A DNA stretch of 64,000 bases, taken from contig OX465283.1 of the NCBI GenBank assembly GCA_949987705.1, positions 10,706,207 through 10,770,206 on the forward strand, read 5' to 3'. The position numbers were made by a program, and so were the translations under genes. The notes beneath the pieces are model-generated. The model had not been told where the DNA came from. It did not search any database and was given only the letters and a program-made list of their open reading frames with translations. Shown one piece after another: positions 1 to 12,000 of the stretch; the stretch's first letter is position 1, and every line of letters starts with the position of its first letter. Origin of the DNA: Thereva unica. Its lineage: Eukaryota > Arthropoda > Insecta > Diptera > Therevidae.

Positions 1-413
1 AAAGAGATCTCCAGACTAGATGTCAGAGATCTAATAGGCTTCCTATACTCCACAGGATGGCTTTAGACATCCGAGCACAGTCGATCAAACAACCACATAA
101 CTCTAGGTACACGACGCAGCATGAAAATATCGGATAGCGATTTTGGAGAGCTGCGATTTCGGAGAGCTCCGAAGGGAGCAATATTGGAGCTTTAAGCAAT
201 ATTGCTCCCTTAGGCAAACTATCTTAGTGACTGCAAAGGATTGAAGAGACCAGGGATAGAAACACGTAAGTCGTTGCAATTCGATTGTGGCAACTTTCGT
301 AATTTGACAGCACGCAATTTGTTTCAAGCCATTTGACGATTGTTTCAATTTTTAAGATTTCATGTAAAATGGAATTTGAAACCAGTTTCAGTAAAAAAGT
401 TTGTGGCGACTTA

Positions 414-1542
414 GGCTGGTCGTCCACTGGAAGCGTATTAGAGCGGCTACGCGCTTCGGCGACATGAGCGGCTACGCGCGGCTATGCGCGACAGATCCAA
501 CATAAAGAAGTTCATACAAACATCGTCCACTGCAAGCGGCTTCGAGCGGGCGGCTATAGGCGTATACGAGCGTGCCGCGCGAATCCAAATTATTTTGGAT
601 CGGTCGCGCGTAGCCGCTCGAATCAGGAAATAATTTTCTCCAAAGCTTTCTATATTTAAAATAAAATAAATCTACCCTGCGATTTCTTGACGCTATAATT
701 AAGAGAAAAATCGTAGGAATTCAATGAATGTGTTTTGAATAAATTGGTCGAGGCGAAAAGATGGAAAAAAGTTAATAATAGTAGCGAAAACAAGTTTTTT
801 CACTTTTTAGGTACGAAAAATTGTTGTTTTGGAAAACAAAAAATACTACATAATAGTACTTAAAAAGACGAAAAATATGAGTTTTGCACCATTGAAATCG
901 GTCAACAACTTTTTGCAGAAAAATTCAAAACCCGTTAAAAATGACCATTTTTTGGACATTTAATTATAATGAGTGTAATTATCGTAGAACCTAGTGTCAA
1001 GGATTAAATTGTATCTGCCTACAATAAAAATTTCATGAAAAAATAATGGTAACCTTTCGAGTTTCGGTTTTCAAACGAGTTTTTAAGTTGTTTAATCAAA
1101 TCTATCATACATTTCATGAAAATGGAGTTGTGGAGCAACTCCTTGCGAATAAATTAGGCCTATAAAAAAATTCTAGGACCACTGTGGACCTTGTTCAACC
1201 TTTTTTTGTGAAACAGGTGTTTTTCATTTTTGAGATTTACTCGAAAAGTTACCATTATTTTTTCATGAAATTTTTACTGTAGGTAGGCACCATCAGAAGC
1301 CACAATTTAATCCTTGACACAAGGTTCTACGATAATTACATTCCCTATAATTATCAAATATCTCTCCTGGAATAAAAATTATTATGTCAAATTCACTTCA
1401 AACTGAGCAGCTTGAAAAGCTTGCAGTGGACGACCCCTGTAGCGTGTAGCCGCGTATCTCAAAGCCGCTTGTAGCCGCCTCTAGCCGCTCATGTCGCCGA
1501 AGCGCGTAGCCGCTCGAATACGCTTCCAGTGGACGACCAGCC
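414..1542. mobile_element. Long foldback MITE, TTA target duplication
   Basis: The left end GGCTGGTCGTCCACTGGAAG is repeated inverted at the right end, and TTA lies directly outside both ends (411-413 and 1543-1545). The arms remain complementary well into the middle: the segment around 960-1060 pairs imperfectly with that around 1240-1345. The 1129-bp element is therefore one long hairpin. It encodes no transposase. A 3-bp TTA duplication fits a PIF/Harbinger-type non-autonomous element. Confidence 0.85.
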
Positions 1543-1962
1543 TTACGCGTTTCCACCCCAGCTATCATTCGATTGTGGAGGTCAAGCAGCATGTGGCGTG
1601 ATTAGTACTTAGCTGAGGGACCGAATGATAAAACCTTCGCCGACACGCGTTTAAAAGGACAAAAAAGCAATTGTGAAAAGCGAACAAAAATATAATAAAC
1701 GACGTATTTTTGCAGACAGCATAGTTCAACTATTGAGCAACAGGACTTTTCACTTTGAATACTTTTTCACGACTAAATAAATATGTACTGTCATTGTGCT
1801 CCGCTGCGATAGCCTTCAATCTGCAAATTTTACTCTCAGGCTTTTATTGGATAATATATGCTACGCTGCGCTACCCTGTGCTACGTTTTTAGTGTACGCA
1901 AGGCCTCAGATTTCGTCAAAGCGTTATTAAAAACTGCGAATTTCAAGTGCGATAGAAACATG

Positions 1963-2267
1963 TACTGTTTTTCCATGAGCAGAGGTAGAGTTTTCGTTGA
2001 GTAAACAGAAAGCTTTTTCCCTCAAGCCAACTCAATGCCGTTTCCATACCGGTTCCGGGTTGAAGTGACAGATAATCAATTTTACATTGCATCGCCCTTG
2101 GTATATGTTCAGTAAAAGATACTCAAACACACATTTATGCAAAACCCAGCTTAACCGGACTGGTTTCGTCGAGTTTTCTTGGTTTTAACGAAACTTTACT
2201 CAATCCCCGTTTCCATGGGCGCTTACACTGAGTAAACTTAGGGTAAACTCTGCATGGAAAATCAGTA
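1963..2267. mobile_element. Degenerate palindromic element
   Basis: The left segment TACTGTTTTTCCATG and the right segment CATGGAAAATCAGTA are near-perfect inverted repeats. Both are followed inward by similar GAGTAAAC/GTTTACTC-type stretches. It resembles the better-preserved element at 8928-9360, which also has a TTTCCATG terminus. No clear target duplication is visible. Confidence 0.5.
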
Positions 2268-3055
2268 ATGATATATTTACCAGATACCAGAGTTTGCTAA
2301 GTTGAGATGAGGAAAATATCGATTTCTATAGGAGCGTCATATTATGTAAGATGAATATTATTATAAATGCCGCCAGTGGAGTCAACGGGTTAAACAATTT
2401 ATAAATTCTAGTGAATGAATGGGGAAGAAAACCTTTTTCTTATCAAACATTATTCTAGTGTGAAAGTTCTGGGGTTTGACTACTATCCATAAACAAACAA
2501 AAACTACATTATATGAAATAAAGTATACGCTATTTGCATTAAACACATTATATTATGTATTTTTAGTATAAGTAATTAATTTTTGTATTACGCAAAATAT
2601 AATATTATAAACAAAAATGCAGTAACAGTAGATAGTATTTATATTTGCTAGTTACCATTATCTTAACATTAGAAAAAAAACAACAAAAATATATTTTATA
2701 ATTTCTTATTACTAACAAAATATTTTTTTCTTTTCTTTTTTTTCTATAAAAAAAAAAAAATAAAAAAAATTGTTTTGCCGTGCATCGCATTGTTTGTGTG
2801 TGTATACTCTAATGTGCTAACCATCAACGGCCAACCACAACCTGAATGTGTCTTCTTCTCCACAAAATATATATGAAATCATCTCTAACTACTATTCTGC
2901 ATCCACACATAAATATTCTTGGCATTTATTATTATTTTGGAAAAAACCATATTATATTTATTCAAAAAAAAAAAAAAACAAAATTTGCTATAAACAAAAA
3001 TATCATGAAAAAAATTTAAATTCCATCAAAAAAAACTAAACAAAATTATCATCAG

Positions 3056-6000
3056 ACAAACGCCAAGGGTGGTGTAGCCGCTTGGCCGGATGTACCGAAA
3101 CCTGGTGGTGCCACACTTGGTAATCTTACGCCAGCCGATAGGCATGGTTCTGTACAGGTGAGTGCAATTTTACATATATTCTTCTTAGTGCATTTTTATT
3201 TATTTATTTATGAATATATAAACAAATAATAATATTAATAATGTAAATTTTGTAAAAAGAAAAGAACAATTTAAATGATTTGTCACATTGTATCATATAA
3301 CATTTATCATAGAATTTAGGTGATTATTTTTCTTTTTTTATCGTAATTAAAAACTTCATCACAGCATTGTATAAAAGGCATTGAAAGATTTCTTAGAATA
3401 ATTCACTAGTTAATACTTATACAATATTAGTTTTTATTTCACTAGGACTTTTATACGAAAGTATTATTAGGTTACTTATGTATAGGTATTGAACACAAAC
3501 AATTGTATTTTATTTTATTCTGAAGATCCCCCATAAGAATGTGGTAATTAATTACTTCTTCGTTAATTACATTTTTCTAATGTGGAACCAAAATAAATAT
3601 GAAAAGGTCATAAGAGTCCACGCAGATACGAGAATATTAGTCAAATGTCTTTTTACAGCCGAACATTCTGTACAACAATAATTCAACTAATCTTAATCTA
3701 AAATGTACTCCTTTTCCAACTATCTGGTCAAGTTTGAACGCCCCCTCTTTTAAAATTCACTTATCCGTGACGACAAATAGTCCACAAGTACCATTGTGGT
3801 AAAGTTTCCGACCTCAACGTGAAGATGGCAGCACTCACCAATAAAAGCGGGTGAATGCAGTTGTGCATCTTCCGAGAGTTATTCACCAAAGTTTCAGCCA
3901 TTTTGGACGCGCAGTTGTTATTTGACAGTCGTTTGAGTAAGTCGATGTGAGTGTACATTCACTAGATTTTATTGACAAGTGCTCCCTCGTATTCTATTGA
4001 ATCGATAATTTTTCCATCCAGATGATTTTGTAGATTGCGGAACTAGTGATGATATGATGGTGCAACGTCCAGTGAATATGTATATTGGGTGCGTCGTCAT
4101 TTCCCATTTAAACTTCTCCAGTTTCTGTAAAATCTTTTATGCTGTATGTAGCTGAACGTTGTCTTTATGAAAGAATACTTTTCGCCTTGAAACCAAAGAT
4201 GGTCGATTTTTTTCCAACAGCTGCTCGTGTAGTTTCTTTGGTCATTGTCTGGTTAAAGCTTAAAATCTCTTAGGGGATTAAACCCTTCATATCCCACTGA
4301 AAGCATAGCATCTTCACCTCTCTGTTCACCAATTCGTTCAAGAAAGAGAAAAGCATACAAATTTCTGGTGAGAGAGCTCCAAATTGCGTTTCCACTTTGC
4401 GTTTGGGATGTAAACGGGCCTTTATAGGTTTGAATTGATTTGCTATGTACGCCCATGTAAATTCTATGCAACGGAAACACATTCTCTCGTTAGAATCGAG
4501 TACTTTTGAACAAATAAAAAGTACTCATTGAGTAATTTCCTTTCGATTCTATTCATGAGTATTTACTCGAGTACTTTTCACCGATTCCGTATCCCTAGTA
4601 TCAATCAGCACAAGACTTTCGACCATGTAAGTAGGTACTGGGTCGGTTGGGCTTGGGAACCAAATTACGACTATTGAGACCAAGGTCAAGGTGACCATCA
4701 ATCAATTTGATTGACAGCTGTTAGACAAGTAATAACCTATTAATCCCCCCCGCCTTCCCTTTCGCTTGATGAGATGTCGTGAGATTTGGCTCGACCCCCT
4801 CTTCCACCTAATGTTGCGTGAAATTTTTCAAATTTTGAAAATCTCTAGTACTTATACTAAAAATGCGTATTTATGGGCGTAATCACAAGATTGTGTGCAA
4901 GATTTTATTTGAGATAACTGATAATTCGAGCTCCTACTTACCCTTCGTCTATTCCGCTAGAAGACACACAACTATCAAAAAGTGTACGCAACAAGAATTT
5001 CATGACGTTAAAATTCCGCGAGGGCCCTTCCTGTAATTCTATAATCTAAGGACCTTTTCGCAGGTCAGAGTTACTTGGCTCGTTCGGCGAAGTATTCGTC
5101 GCGTTTGGCTGGCTGGTGGCGGCTAGCTAGTAGCTACTATGCTACTTTCTAGTGTTCCCCTTTCACAGGCAGACCGTGGCCTGAAAGTTTTCGCCTTGAA
5201 GCCAAATATGACCACACACTCGCCGGCCACCAACTGGATGATGGGACCTGCAGTCCAAGAAATCTGGCAGGCATTTATCGTCAGTTTTTGCTTAAAATTC
5301 TGTACTTTTATTCAGTCTCAAGCCGTAAATTAACGGCACGAATACCTACTATATCAAATCGTAGTCTTCGCCTGTGTGTCTGTAGGGAATCACGAAGTCA
5401 CCTTCATGCAACGGTCTGTCAGGCGAATACATAAAGTGCTCATCCCTCTGTCAGACTGCGTAATGTGTGGCCTTCATCAGGCCATGCCTTCCGACTTGGC
5501 CTGAAAGGCCACGGCCTGCCGGCGGCCTGTAAGTGAATGGGGGTCTTTGGTGGAAAACATGTTTTACTCAATTAAACCCAGTTTTCTAGCAATTTTACAC
5601 TGTTTCTTGAGACAAAAAATTACCTGCCGAGACTCCCTCTTCCCCACGTGAAATTAAGTGAAATTCGGCTCGACCACTCCCCCCTAAACGCCTCACGTAA
5701 TTAATGGACGATCCCTTACGAACCCGTTATCAGTTTTTCAAAAAACAAAATGGCGGCCGGTCAACTATATTAAAAAACAATTGTTTAATGAAAACTAGTT
5801 TCGGGGCTTTCGAGATCACCGATTTAAAATTTGACAACTATTTTTCGAAAAACAAAATGGCGACCAAAAAAATTTGAAAATTAGTTTTTCTGTACAAAAA
5901 TGGGTCTTTTGGGCCTTTTGCCTATCTCACAGTACTAATTTTGTTATGTGCACAGTGTTGAAGTGGACTTTCGGACATAATCTAAAAAATTTCAATAACA

Positions 6001-9000
6001 GCTGTTAAATTAAAATGCCTCACAAAAGAAACTGCCAACGGAATTCTCTACCTTTGCTAGAACTTTCGTTTAAGTTTGTTTGATTTTATAGTAAAGTCTT
6101 TGAATTTGGCCAAATTTCTGTTAATTGAATTTTAATTCACACTATCTCTTTCGGAAAAAAAATGTAGGTACTGCCATCTAATGAACCGAGAAATACATAA
6201 ATAAAATGAAAATTAGATTTTTATCAACTCAATTTTCAATAAATAGGTATTCGTAAAGTTCTCAAATTTTTTTAAAGCGGAATTTCGTTCTATACACTTC
6301 TTGCTATTTAATTCGAAATTTGGTCAGCTATTAACACGAATTCGCTATTTTCTTAGTTGATTCTTTTGGTTGTTCGAAAATGACTCTGTTCGTCCGAATT
6401 TATGTGACATGTACTACTCTAAACTAAGAAAAACGTTTCTCAAGCCTGGCGTTCATTAAATTTTCTCATTCAACTCGCAGTGTGCATTCTTTATTAAACA
6501 CCCCATGCATTTTGCAATTTTGGTGCTATTTATTACTTTTCCTGTGCCCATCTCTTTTATCCAAAGCATGTAAATAATAATACAACTGGAAAATCAACTC
6601 AAACAAATCGAAATTGAGAATATTTCTTCAAGTTAATTCAAATTGAATTTCAAATACAACTGACACTTTCTTAACAAAATGTCCGCCTGCCCTCTAGATG
6701 TAAAAAGTGGAAGTTATATTTATTAAAAATAATGGGAATTGGAAGGATTTTTTGTTTTATATTTATGTATTGTTTTTAGAGAAATATTTCAAGAATGTAG
6801 TTCTAAAAAAACAGTTTTGCATTTTGTTCTAATATTCCAAAATGATGACAATGTTTCTCAACACATTATCGCAGTGCATTTTTGAAATGAATGCGTTTTT
6901 TTGCACGTGTTTTTGCATTCGAAAAAAAAATTGAGAAAGAAGTCTTAAAACAATAATTATCATTTTCTTTTCATACGCCCCCCACCACTTCATTTTTAAT
7001 TATCCAAAAAACAAAACAAAAAATTAAAGTTCCGTTTTAATCAGAAAAATAAAATATAAATATTTCTTACTGTTGTGCAGACTGTCTTATTTTTGGCCTT
7101 TTCCCTCGTAATGTTTTCTCTTGATTTCTTCTACATAACTTCAAGGTATTTTGTAGATTTGTAGAGAAATTAAAAAACAGCAAAAAAAAACAATTAGATA
7201 AAATGCATCTTGAGATTTAAAATATTATATATAAACAAAATTTATTTAGAGCATCACCATAGAACAAAAAAAAACATGCTATATTTAGTCGAAAACCGAA
7301 AATTTAGCAGCTACGAATAAAAATTGTGTTTTTATCGTATTTATTTTTTTGAAAATAGATTTTTTGTGAATGCTTTTTTTGATAGTGAATGATTTTTAAT
7401 TATTTTCATTTGTTCTATTAGTATTTTGTGTTTTATTTAGTTAGTAATGCATTTATTTATATTTTCCGTTATTCAATATTGTTTTGACATTTTGTAGAAA
7501 AAACTTGTCACTTATAGTGAGAGATTTGACAGAACGACCAAGAAGAATGCGTATCCTTCCTATACTCCGGTTTGTTTTAAATTAACTTTCAAATTTTATT
7601 TATTTACTTATTTTTATTTTATTTTTTTTTTTTTTTTGAATTAAGCGATCTGCTTTTGCGCATTTTCAGGGCTTTTTGTTACTGTTTTTTTTTATTATTG
7701 AATATTTCTTATATAATTATGGCAGCATTTTGTTCGCTTTTACGTATGTTTTTTGGGTATTCATTTCAGCTTTTAGATTTCGCAGTATTATTAATAATAA
7801 ATATATTTTTTATATACAGACACAACAGAAATTGTTAGAATTAAGTTATAAAGCAAAAGCACAATCCCATCTACAACACTTTGAAGTACACTTGTTTTTT
7901 AAAAGGATTGCGTTCAAGTAGCTAGAAAGAACTTACACATGTGACACACTTTTTTACATAACTAATATTATTTAGTTATCACTATTAATTTTGTTAATAA
8001 TTATCGTAGCAAGTAGTGAATTAGTAAAGATGATTAGTGTGGGGGAAAAATACATATCGCATTAATACTGTATGGACCATATCTTTAAAATGTCATCGGA
8101 TATTTTTTTATATAATTTTAATACTTAAAATAAGGACAGGAATTTGCATCTTTGAACTTAATATACTTAGGGCCTGTGTGAATTCGATGACTAAAATTTA
8201 GTGTCGATAATACAGTATTTAGTCTTTTGGCGAGGAGACTAAATGTTTGACAGTTGACTAAATTGATGTTGAATTTTTTTCAAAATAGTTCAACACAATG
8301 AAAAATTAAGTGAAGAACTAATAGCCTGTTGTCAATAATGATATCTTCTACATCCATATATTTAGTTGCTTACTGTATAAAAAGCATATACTATAAATTA
8401 TAAATCTAAAAATTATTGTCAATGGAATTTAGTCATCAAACGAATTCACACAGCAAATCCCTACATTAACGACAAAAACTGCAAAATTTAGTTTAGTCGT
8501 CAATTTAGTCCCAATTCACACAGGCCCTTATACCATCTTTAATAAATTTAGGATTTACAACAAACATTTTTTATGGGTTTTGCCAAAAGACGTATTGGAT
8601 GATTCGAATATATGTATCTAGTTAAATATAACGCCTTCCCAAAAAAAGAGATTTATTCGGTGGTGAAATGACACAATTTTGATACAAGTAATCATTGCTC
8701 ACATGCATAAGACGTGCGATTGGAAGGACTTTGAAATTTTCGCTTTAACTATATATTGTCAAGGTGTAGCTGCCATTTCTGCTCCATTTGCTCAAAATAA
8801 ACATCGTCCACACCCATAGCATCAATTTCAATTCAAAAAGGAGTCAATCAACGGTAATGCAGTTCATTCGCTGTAAAGGACCAACTATAAGTCACGTAAG
8901 AAACGTCATCTCTCTTGGAAATCAATTACTGAGTTTCCATGAGATTTCAACCAGAGTTGAACCCGAGGTGAACTCCATGGAAACAGTCGCAGGCAAGAGT

Positions 9001-12000
9001 TTTCGTTAAAGATTTTCAACTCGGCTCAACTCAACGAAAATAGGTAGATTGAACAGAGTTCACGCACACAACTACAAACGGGATTGTCAAATGTTAAAAG
9101 TCAAAATGTCGCGCCTGTTTTAACATTTCTGTTATACAACGAACACAATAAATTAATTTTATGGTCCATGATCACTATTTTATAATAACAAAAATATTAC
9201 GTCAAATTTAAAAACAGCTGCTTGCTTAATACAAGTACACATTCAGCTGTCTGTACACAGGCAGAAAAGTCAGCCATGGAAACGCATAGAGTTGAGTCGT
9301 TGAATTGAAGTGTCATTTCAACTCAACCTCAACTCAACTCGCCTCCCATGGAAACTCGGTAATTGATGTCGGCCATAATGGACGTATGCCGGGTTTTTTC
9401 GTTAAGTTTTGTTAAACGTAGGAATAGTCCTAACTATAACGGGGAGTTTACATCCCGAAAACAAAGTGGCCCTGTACAAAATACAAGCGCAAAATTTCGT
9501 CGAAAGCTCGAAACTTTTTACAACTGTCAAACGGAAAATTTTTAAACGGTCGCACAGGAAACAATTTAATGAGCTGAAAATCCTTTTAGATAGTTACTAG
9601 TTTCCAACATTTCCACAATGGTAAATATGCAACAAAACCACAATAAAAGCCGACAGTGGCATCTAATAGGCGTTAGAATATTGAAAATTAACGAAATTAA
9701 AAGCTTTTTTTATCTACGTGTTCGTTAATTAGAGTAGAGTTCTACTTTGAGGCTATCGTTTGTTGTTGCCAATTTGGTGAAACAGAGACAGAACCATAAT
9801 TCAATTCAGCTCAGATTTACACTTACACTTTAAGTCTGGGATGTAAACTAGCCTTAAGACAGTTAATTTTCTCTCAAAACGTAAATAATCTTAAGCTAAA
9901 TTTGCCTTAAGACGTTTTTGACATTTGTAAAAAGTAATCAAAATTCAAGGACTAAAAATTCCGTTATTCAGGGCCTGTGCCAAGATACTTTTCAAATGTC
10001 AATTTCAATTTTCGGAGATTTGTGTTTTTGGAAATGTACGGAAATTTTGAATTGTATGGAAATATTATCCAAACATTCGTTTGACAGTTTGTTGGATTTT
10101 CATTTTGTGGCAGTTTGTCATAATTTAATAAATGTTATTTTCCTAAATGGTCACAAACATCTTGCACTTTTTTTATATGATAGTCTAAAGTTGTTCGACT
10201 ATTTCTCTTGGGTATTCGGAGCCCCAGATGCTACAGTTTTGCTTCTTGAGATATTCAGACAGATCTCATGTCTCAGAATAATTTTCTTTAAAGAATGACG
10301 TAATTTTTGACAAGGAGTAAACAACACTGAATACTGCAAACGACATTGATTCTGTTACAGGCTCATATCGTTAACTCAAAAAAAAAAATTCAGTTGATTC
10401 CACTTTATATTCTACCACGGTTAAATCTGAAAAACAGTAACCAATATTTTATAGCTACAGTCGTCCGTTCGTCCGTAACCCATTTATGCTTGTCACTTAA
10501 ATGAACGCGATGCGGGTCGAACTTACTGCAGTCGTTGAACGAGTTTTAGCGCAAACGGTGAAGAGGCGGATAGAGGGGAAATCAACGCTTCTGGATTCTA
10601 TTTCTCGCGTTGATTTCAGGCACACATTTGCATTGACGTTTTGTTATTCGTGTTTTGTTTGATGAAAATACACTAGGAATCATAGTAATGTACAATAATT
10701 TGGTGACTGCAGTAAGCACGCATCATCATGTCCAATCATGACACTTATGATGTTTTTTTTTTGCCAAAAATGCTGATCATCTATGTATGTATACCGAGCT
10801 GTCAAACCCGTTATTCGGCGTTAAATGTTCATAATAAATTTTAATCGATTGCCCCATAACTGTCAAATATGAACTGAAAAAATGACAGCCAAACCAATAT
10901 GGCGGCCTAAAAATCTGTTTGACACAAGAATCGCATCCTGTATTAGTCATGACCGTATTAGACTGTAACTTTTACATAAATTTGAATTCTCTCCAGAATG
11001 CATTTATAGAATATTTCATTTTTTTTGTTGAACAATTGCATTAAATGCCTGACGAGAATCATCGATTGGATACCATCAGTTAAATATGTCGTACGCATGT
11101 GCACAATTCCCAATTTGCATGGCTGGGAAAAACCATTCAGAAAGCAACAAGCTTGTCATCCTCAAACAAAGCTTGTAAGTTTCTTTCACTTCAGGCAAAT
11201 CTCATCTGAAAAATAGAAAAAACAAAATTATTTTCACGAAATATGCAACATTTCCAGAAAAAGCCCGAAGATATCACAACAGAAGAAGAAGAAAGTGATG
11301 ACGACAGCAAAAAAGAAGATGAACAAAAGAAGGAAAAGGGCCAGGACGATGCTAAAAACAGTAGAGAATAAAAATACCTTGTCTTCTTCATATGTATAAC
11401 TACCTGTTCTTGTTGTAGTAACTTAAGTAAAATTTTAAGAAAATGTGTCTAGGGGTGTTGGGGAATTTTGGTGCGATCGTTTTCTTTTTAGCATATAAAA
11501 CAAAAAGATCTGAAAAAGCCGTTATACACATGCTTTCTTTTAAATCGAAGGTAAATTTGTGACAGGAATGATGATTGGTGGTCTTATTGTCCTTGTCCGA
11601 AAATGGATGTCAGTCTTTGAATATTTTTGTTTTTTTTTCAACTTCACATTTCTGTGCCAAATCAGAATCTTATCCTTTTATGTAATTTCATTGCACCTTC
11701 ATCATAAGGTTAAGTAGAACATTAGTGTAAATTAAAAGATTCTCACACAATTGTGCCGAAAAAACCTATACATACCCCGCTGGATCTACATCTACAGAAA
11801 GATTTGATCCATTGAAACGAAAGAGAACAGAGCAAGGCCATATTTTGTTCACATATTGATTTTTTTGTTGTTTTGATTTTTATTTTTGTGTCCGCTCTAA
11901 ATCACAAGAGCTTTGTTCAATATTTTTAAACTAGTTTTTAGTCAATATTTTTTTTTATAAAAAAAATAAAAGAGGCATTTGCTGCTATTTTAAAAAAACG

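Larger units (their letters stand above)
1..3055. other. Upstream flank, presumed gish intron
   Basis: No coding exon is recognised here. The stretch ends at the splice acceptor of a gish exon, so it is most likely intron sequence of that gene, whose kinase-domain exons must lie upstream of the window. It holds one long palindromic element (414-1542), one degenerate palindrome (1963-2267), and very AT-rich sequence from 2500 onward. Short open frames in it show no protein-like composition. Confidence 0.6.
7570..11257 (+). other. gish: gish intron with several MITEs
   Basis: It holds palindromic elements at 8170-8527, 8928-9360 and 9441-9853. The interval 9860-11000 has one open frame of 126 codons (9918-10298) with no recognisable domain and ordinary AT-rich composition, which I do not call a gene. 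Near 11025-11174 a frame runs into a consensus donor GTAAGT at 11175. This could be a 5' partner of the exon at 11258, but no convincing acceptor or start is visible. Confidence 0.5.

Noticed and set aside
9918..10298. 126-codon open frame inside a gish intron
   Set aside because: The composition is that of AT-rich intron and there is no recognisable domain. It has no splice context, and conserved exons lie on both sides in other frames.
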